Of a DNA stretch of 64,000 nucleotides, positions 59,796 to 64,000 are shown piece by piece. The translations under genes were made by a program, and so were the position numbers. The stretch covers positions 62,001 to 126,000 of the forward strand of contig JBBRTB010000010.1 of assembly GCA_038244815.1 (NCBI GenBank), in the 5' to 3' direction. The DNA comes from DASVHS01 sp038244815. Lineage in GTDB: Bacteria; Acidobacteriota; Thermoanaerobaculia; Gp7-AA8. The notes under the pieces were generated by a model. It was not told where the DNA came from. It saw only the letters and a program-made list of their open reading frames with translations, and searched no databases. Position 1 is the stretch's first letter, and each line of letters opens with the position of its first letter.

Positions 59796-60383
59796 ATGGA
59801 GATGACCGATCTCGCTGCGGTGAGCCGGGCCAGAGGCGGGGACGCGGATGCGTTTCGCGGCCTCGTCGAGCGCCACAGCCGGTTGGTCTTCGGGGTGGCC
59901 TATCGAATGACCGGAAACGAACACGATGCCGACGACGTGGTGCAGGAGACGTTTCTTCGAGCCTACCGGCAGATCGGGAAGTTCGAAGATCGTGCGAACT
60001 TCGGGACCTGGCTCCATCGCATCGCCGTCAATTGCTCGCTCGACCTTCTGCGGTCGCGCGGACGCTACGAGCGGCACCACGTCAACGATGGCAATGATGA
60101 GGATGGAGAGATGACGCGCCAGTACGAGTCGACGGATCCGCAGCCCGATCGTCTCCTGCTCAGCACCGAGCTCAAGGAGCACGTGATTGCGGCGCTCGAC
60201 CGTCTCTCCGGAAACGAGCGGACCGCGTTCGTGCTGCGCCACTTCGAAGGAATGCCGGTCGAGGAGATCGGAAGGACGCTCGGAATCCAGGTGAATGCCG
60301 CGAAACACACGATTTTCCGGGCCGTGAAAAAGCTGCGCGAATCACTCGAGCCCCTGGTGAGGTCTACCCCATGCAACACCTGA
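59796..60383 (+). CDS. ECF-type RNA polymerase sigma factor
   Basis: 195 residues. Region 2 (LVERHSRLVFGVAYRMTGNEHDADDVVQETFLRAYRQ) and region 4 (LSGNERTAFVLRHFEGMPVEEIGRTLGIQVNAAKHTIFRAVKKLRE) are typical of RpoE-like extracytoplasmic-function factors. A divergent acidic linker (NDGNDEDGE) joins them. The next gene, overlapping by 13 bases, encodes its likely anti-sigma factor. The ATG at 59802 is an alternative start. Confidence 0.92.
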   Translation: MEMTDLAAVSRARGGDADAFRGLVERHSRLVFGVAYRMTGNEHDADDVVQETFLRAYRQIGKFEDRANFGTWLHRIAVNCSLDLLRSRGRYERHHVNDGNDEDGEMTRQYESTDPQPDRLLLSTELKEHVIAALDRLSGNERTAFVLRHFEGMPVEEIGRTLGIQVNAAKHTIFRAVKKLRESLEPLVRSTPCNT

Positions 60384-61159
60384 CAGAAGTAGAGCTGGTC
60401 TCGCACTACTACCACGATGACGATTCCGCCGTCGCGGAGTCGCACCTCCGCCACTGCAGCGAATGCGCTGCGCAATACGAGACGATCGGCCGCGTCCTCG
60501 CGCTGGTCACGGATGCGCCAGGGCCCGAGCGCGGCGAAGACTACGGCGACCGCGTCTGGTCGCGGCTGCGTTGGAAGCTTGGAATCGACCGCCGCCGCCG
60601 CACCACCTGGGTCACCGGCATCAGCGTCGCGGCGGCGCTGGCCATCGCGTTCTTCGCCGGACAGTTCTGGCGTGCCTCGCGTGAGCGTGCCGTTCAGCCC
60701 ACGGCTGCAGTCAGCGCGGAAGCCACGGGCAGCGCGCCGGTCCAGGCCGCAGCGAGGGTCCGCGGCGGGATGGAGGACAAGGTCCTGCTGCTGGTAGTCG
60801 GCGATCACCTCGACAGCAGTGAGCGCGTGCTCCTGGAGCTCGCGAACGCCGATCCCGCCAAAGGACTGGAGATCGGTCAGGAGAGCCGCCGGGCCGGCGA
60901 GCTCGTGGCCGCGAACCGAATCTACCGGCAGACCGCCGCCAAAAACGGCAACGAGCGCATCGCCTCGGTCCTGGCCGATCTCGAGCCGGTACTCATCGAG
61001 CTCTCCCACGCCGGCAAGAGCCTGAGCAAAGACGAACTGCTGGAGCTGCAGAAGCGTATCGAAGCGAAAGGGCTCCTGTTCAAGGTGCGCGTCATCGGCG
61101 CGCAGACCACTCCTGGCGACAAGCCGCCACGAATCAGCAGCGATACAAACACTCTTTGA
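60371..61159 (+). CDS. membrane-anchored zinc-finger anti-sigma factor
   Basis: 262 residues. The N-terminal zinc-binding anti-sigma motif HLRHCSEC (His25-x3-Cys29-x2-Cys32) is intact. One membrane helix follows at about 85-101 (WVTGISVAAALAIAFFAG), then a periplasmic domain of about 150 residues with helical repeats (KVLLLVVGDHLDSSERVLLELANADP). The sigma factor would be held at the membrane until an envelope signal acts. Translational overlap with the sigma gene supports stoichiometric control. Confidence 0.88.
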   Translation: MQHLTEVELVSHYYHDDDSAVAESHLRHCSECAAQYETIGRVLALVTDAPGPERGEDYGDRVWSRLRWKLGIDRRRRTTWVTGISVAAALAIAFFAGQFWRASRERAVQPTAAVSAEATGSAPVQAAARVRGGMEDKVLLLVVGDHLDSSERVLLELANADPAKGLEIGQESRRAGELVAANRIYRQTAAKNGNERIASVLADLEPVLIELSHAGKSLSKDELLELQKRIEAKGLLFKVRVIGAQTTPGDKPPRISSDTNTL

Positions 61160-61173
61160 TCGAGGAACGAGAC

Positions 61174-62430
61174 ATGATCACGAAACGAATCCCCATGACA
61201 CTCCTCTGCGCCATCTTGGTGACGGCGCCGCTTTTCGGCTCCATGAGCTCCTGGAGTGATGCCCAGAAAGACCGGGCCGAGCGGTCGCGTGACCGCGCTG
61301 ACGCGCGCTCGGATCGCGAGGCCGAACTGTACGACCAGGGCACCGACGCACTCGACGAAAGGGACTGGGCGCGTGCGGCCCGGGCCTTTCGCGAGGTGGC
61401 GCGTCTGCAGATGGAGCACGCCGACGCCGCGCTCTACTGGCTGGCTCGGGCGCAGAACGAGCTCGGTCAGCGCGCCGAGGCCCTGAGCACGCTCATCGAG
61501 CTCCAGAAGGCATTTCCGAAAAGCCACTGGTCCCAGGACGGCAAGGCCCTCGACGTCGAGATCCGCCAGTCCTCCGGGCAGCACGTCGATCCGCAGAAGA
61601 TCGATGACGACGATGTGAAGCTGATGGTTCTCAACGGGCTGATGGGGAGCGATCCGTCGAAGGCCGTTCCGGTGCTCGTGGACGTCATCCACGGCAACAG
61701 TTCCACGCGCGTGAAGGAGCGGGCCATCTTCGTGCTCAGCCAGTCAAACGCGGCCGAGGCGATGGAGTTTCTCGGAAAAATCGCGCGCGACGGCGCTCAT
61801 CCCGATCTTCAGAACAAGGCCCTCCGTTACCTCGGCATCATGGGCGGCGAGGGCAGCCGGAAGATCCTCGGCGACGTCTACGGCAGCACGACCGACGTCA
61901 AGATCAAGAAGAGCATCCTCAAGTCGTACATGATCGCCGGCGATCGCCAGAGACTCCTCGGGCTGGCCAGGAGCGAGCCGGATGCGGAACTGCGCGCCCA
62001 GGCCATCCGCCAGCTCGGCATCATCGGAGCGCGCACCGAGCTGGCCGACCTCTACAGCTCGGAAACGTCCGTCGAGAACAAGAAGGCCATCATTCAGGCG
62101 ATGTTCATCGGCGGCAGCGCCGATCGTCTCAGCGAGCTCGCCAGGAGCGAGAAGAACCCGGAGCTGCGTGCCACCGCGATCCGCAACCTCGGTCTCATCG
62201 GCGGGGCGAAGACGGGCGACACACTCGTATCGATCTACGAATCCGATCCGAACCGCGACGTACGCGATGCCGTGATCAAGTCGCTGTTCATCCAGCAGAA
62301 CGGCAAGGCGCTGGTGGCGCTGGCGCGCAAGGAGAAGGATCCCGACCTCAAGCGCGAGCTCATTTCGAGGCTGGCTCTGATCCGGTCGGACGAAGTGTCG
62401 GCGTATCTGATGGAAGTTCTGAAGGAATAG
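61174..62430 (+). CDS. exported HEAT-repeat protein of the sigma-factor operon
   Basis: 418 residues. A signal peptide (MTLLCAILVTAPLFG) is followed by a charged stretch (DRAERSRDRADARSDRE), one or two TPR-like helices (residues about 50-115) and then at least six HEAT-type units of 31-32 residues, for example LARSEPDAELRAQAIRQLGIIG and LARSEKNPELRATAIRNLGLIG. It likely forms a periplasmic helical scaffold. The ATG at 61174 follows GAGG; TTG at 61156 overlapping the anti-sigma gene is an alternative. Its 3' end overlaps the end of the convergent DedA-rhodanese frame. Confidence 0.85.
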   Translation: MITKRIPMTLLCAILVTAPLFGSMSSWSDAQKDRAERSRDRADARSDREAELYDQGTDALDERDWARAARAFREVARLQMEHADAALYWLARAQNELGQRAEALSTLIELQKAFPKSHWSQDGKALDVEIRQSSGQHVDPQKIDDDDVKLMVLNGLMGSDPSKAVPVLVDVIHGNSSTRVKERAIFVLSQSNAAEAMEFLGKIARDGAHPDLQNKALRYLGIMGGEGSRKILGDVYGSTTDVKIKKSILKSYMIAGDRQRLLGLARSEPDAELRAQAIRQLGIIGARTELADLYSSETSVENKKAIIQAMFIGGSADRLSELARSEKNPELRATAIRNLGLIGGAKTGDTLVSIYESDPNRDVRDAVIKSLFIQQNGKALVALARKEKDPDLKRELISRLALIRSDEVSAYLMEVLKE

Positions 62431-63355
62431 TGTCGACCGGGTATCCGGCATCGACCCAGGCGTCCAATCCGCCGGCCAGCGGCCGTACGATCTCGAATCC
62501 CTGCTCGATCAGTCTTGCGGCCACACGGGCCGCTGATGCCTCGTTGGGTCACGTACAGTAGAGGATGATCTCCCGGTCGCGCGCGATGCCGGCGACGTGA
62601 TTGGGGATCTCCTCACCCACCATGATCACAGCCAGGGGAATGCGCCGCGGATCGCGGCGGCGCGACAACGCGGTGCGCACGTCGAAGATCAACGGGTCGC
62701 GCTTCCCTTCGATCAGCGTGAGCAGCTCGCTCGGCGTGATGCGCGCCAGCCGGAGCTTGCGCATGAAGGTCACACGCTGCCACCACTTCGCGACGATGAC
62801 GATCAGGAGCACGCCCCCGATGACCACCACCGCCCAGTTGCCGAGGTTCGCCAGGGAATTGAGGAGCCGGTCGACGGCGCGATAAAAGGCGCGGCCCGCG
62901 GCGACGAACGTGCCGGCCCAGAGGAACGCTCCGGCGGCGTCATAGACGAGGAACAGGATGGCGCTCTGATTCGTCGCTCCGGCCAGCGGCGGCGCGATCG
63001 TGGAGAAGCCGGGGACGAATTTCGCAAACAGCAGCGACGGCATGCCCCAGCGGTCGAATCTCGACTCGGTGTCGCGCACGCAGGAGTCGGGCGAGAGTGA
63101 GATCCGGCACAACGTCCGCAGCACTCGATGGCCAAGACGACGGCCGAGGATGAACCAGATGGAGTCGGCGGCAATGGAGGCGATCACGGATCCCAGAATG
63201 ATCGAGGTCGACGACATCTTCGTGGCCCGCGTCAGGGCCCCGGCCACGACGAGCGTCGGCACGGCCGGTATGGGCAGTCCCAACTGCTCGAGGAACACGT
63301 TCAGCCACACCAGCGGTGTTCCGTGGCGAACGAGGAGCGCGATCAAATGCTGCAT
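62360..63355 (-). CDS. DedA/VTT-rhodanese fusion, probable selenoprotein with in-frame UGA
   Basis: 331 residues if UGA at 62549-62551 is read as selenocysteine (residue 269); 268 if it stops. Residues about 1-205 are a DedA/VTT membrane domain (FLEQLGLPIPAVPTLVVAGAL, FAKFVPGFSTIAPPLAG). Residues about 220-315 are a rhodanese domain (LIFDVRTALSRRRDPRRIPLAV, EIPNHVAG, REIILYC). Reading through UGA gives catalytic Cys267-Thr-Sec269-PNEASAARVA, then LIEQGFEIVRPLAGG and LDAWVDAGYPVDTIPS, the normal rhodanese end, to TGA at 62360. Cysteine relatives, as I recall them, read CxCP here. The ATG at 63355 (MQHLIALLVRHG) is used; longer frames to 63928 are antisense to the oxidase. Confidence 0.82.
62508..62537 (-). 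promoter_or_regulatory. SECIS-like hairpin for UGA recoding
   Basis: After the UGA come 15 bases, then GCGGCC, loop CGUGU and GGCCGC, a perfect 6-bp stem. A lower stem ATCA/UGAU with a five-base bulge on the 3' side extends it. The loop guanosines are 23 and 25 bases after the UGA, within the range accepted for bacterial SECIS elements. The hairpin lies wholly in coding sequence. Confidence 0.65.
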
Positions 63356-63427
63356 GCGCGTGGATCGTAACGCGAGAAACGAAGTCGTGGCACGAAACGT
63401 CTCCGGCCGTAATACTCTCTCTCCCGG

Positions 63428-64000
63428 ATGAGTCGAGAGATCAACCGCTTCGATCCTGTCGCGTTTCCGCACCCGGAGCGGTCCATTCACGAGCGATTCG
63501 AGCATCGAGACCGCCTGCAGGACCTGAACGTCGACGCCGCCTCGCTGGCGGCCGCGCTCGGGCGCGAGATCGAAGGCGAGGTTCGTTTCGACGACGGCGC
63601 GCGCGCGCTCTATGCCACAGACGCGTCGAACTACCGGCAGGTGCCCATCGGCGTCGTCGTGCCGAAGCGCGCCGACGATGTCATCGCCGCGGTGGCGCTG
63701 GCGCGTAAGTTCGGCGCGCCGATCCTGGCACGCGGCGCCGGCACGAGCCTGGCCGGCCAGTGCTGCAACGTGGCCGTGGTCCTCGACTTCTCCAAATACA
63801 TGAACCGCGTGCTCGAGCTCGATCCGGTGCGCAAGTTCGCGCGCGTCGAGCCGGGCATCGTGCTCGACGATCTGCGCGTGCGCGCCGAACAGCACCATCT
63901 GACGTTCGGGCCCGATCCGGCCACGCACTCACACTGCACGATCGGCGGCATGATCGGCAACAACTCCTGCGGCGTACACGGGCTCATGGCCGGAAAGACC
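63428..64000 (+). CDS. FAD-linked oxidase (GlcD/D-lactate dehydrogenase-like), partial
   Basis: 191 residues of the N-terminus, open at the right edge. The FAD-binding PCMH domain is recognisable: YATDASNYRQVPIGVVVPKR, the flavin-binding loop ARGAGTSLAGQ, and HCTIGGMIGNNSCGVHG. This order matches GlcD-type and large FAD/Fe-S oxidases such as D-lactate or 2-hydroxyglutarate dehydrogenases. Which one cannot be told without the C-terminus. It is divergent from the DedA-rhodanese gene; TAATAC ends 12 bases before the ATG at 63428, a possible -10 box. Confidence 0.85.
   Translation, partial: MSREINRFDPVAFPHPERSIHERFEHRDRLQDLNVDAASLAAALGREIEGEVRFDDGARALYATDASNYRQVPIGVVVPKRADDVIAAVALARKFGAPILARGAGTSLAGQCCNVAVVLDFSKYMNRVLELDPVRKFARVEPGIVLDDLRVRAEQHHLTFGPDPATHSHCTIGGMIGNNSCGVHGLMAGKT

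Noticed and set aside
62549..62551. The UGA as a genuine stop, giving a 268-residue DedA protein with half a rhodanese domain.
   Set aside because: Rhodanese-like sequence and G/C third-position bias continue for dozens of codons, and a SECIS-like hairpin follows. A recent nonsense mutation cannot be fully excluded, so it is kept as the null hypothesis.

Overview
The window is a GC-rich, densely packed bacterial chromosome segment with no rRNA, tRNA, CRISPR array, phage or transposase gene. The gene content points to the phylum Acidobacteriota, possibly the Thermoanaerobaculia lineage: a secreted VWFA protein of the acidobacterial type, two DUF4097 proteins, a DUF2339/DUF3999 pair, a very large sigma-54 activator and a secreted retropepsin-like protein. 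This assignment is inference, because no phylogenetic marker RNA is present.

Layout. 1-1.3 kb is a small accessory patch: the broken end of an ATP-dependent DNA ligase gene and a two-gene Fic module. 1.4-6.4 kb holds malate dehydrogenase, a DEDD exonuclease, guanine deaminase, a secreted beta-domain protein and a small membrane protein. 6.4-25 kb is almost all minus strand: DUF3999/DUF2339, an OPT peptide transporter, an MFS exporter, UvrA, an aldo/keto reductase, a complete serine pathway (serB-like, class V aminotransferase, serA), a phosphoglycolate phosphatase-like gene, MobB and an RsbU-type phosphatase, many joined by 4-base ATGA or GTGA overlaps. 25-36 kb holds a VWFA protein, a lytic transglycosylase, several small envelope proteins, a 3-methyladenine glycosylase and an inositol monophosphatase. 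36-42 kb has the sigma-54 regulator and a double retropepsin-domain protein. 41.5-48 kb has glmU-yvcK, then an amidoligase-type cluster (class I amidotransferase, GCS2 ligase, ATP-grasp ligase, divergent esterase). 48-54 kb has an ABC exporter and a one-polypeptide GH18-deacetylase-glycosyltransferase. 54-59 kb is an operon with an EgtB-like sulfoxide synthase and superoxide dismutase. 59-64 kb has an ECF sigma/anti-sigma/HEAT operon, a DedA-rhodanese gene and the start of an FAD-linked oxidase.

Most striking points. (1) The DedA-rhodanese gene (62360-63355, minus) has an in-frame UGA two codons after the rhodanese catalytic cysteine. Rhodanese-like coding continues for 62 codons, and a hairpin lies at the distance expected of a bacterial SECIS, so this looks like a selenoprotein that ordinary gene calling truncates. 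(2) The amidoligase cluster probably makes an undescribed gamma-glutamyl or peptide-like metabolite. (3) A TAnAAT-type -10 box recurs 6-13 bases before start codons that mostly lack a Shine-Dalgarno site, suggesting common leaderless transcription. (4) Four families of intergenic inverted or direct repeats are present, one of them a 157-base element with 26-base arms.
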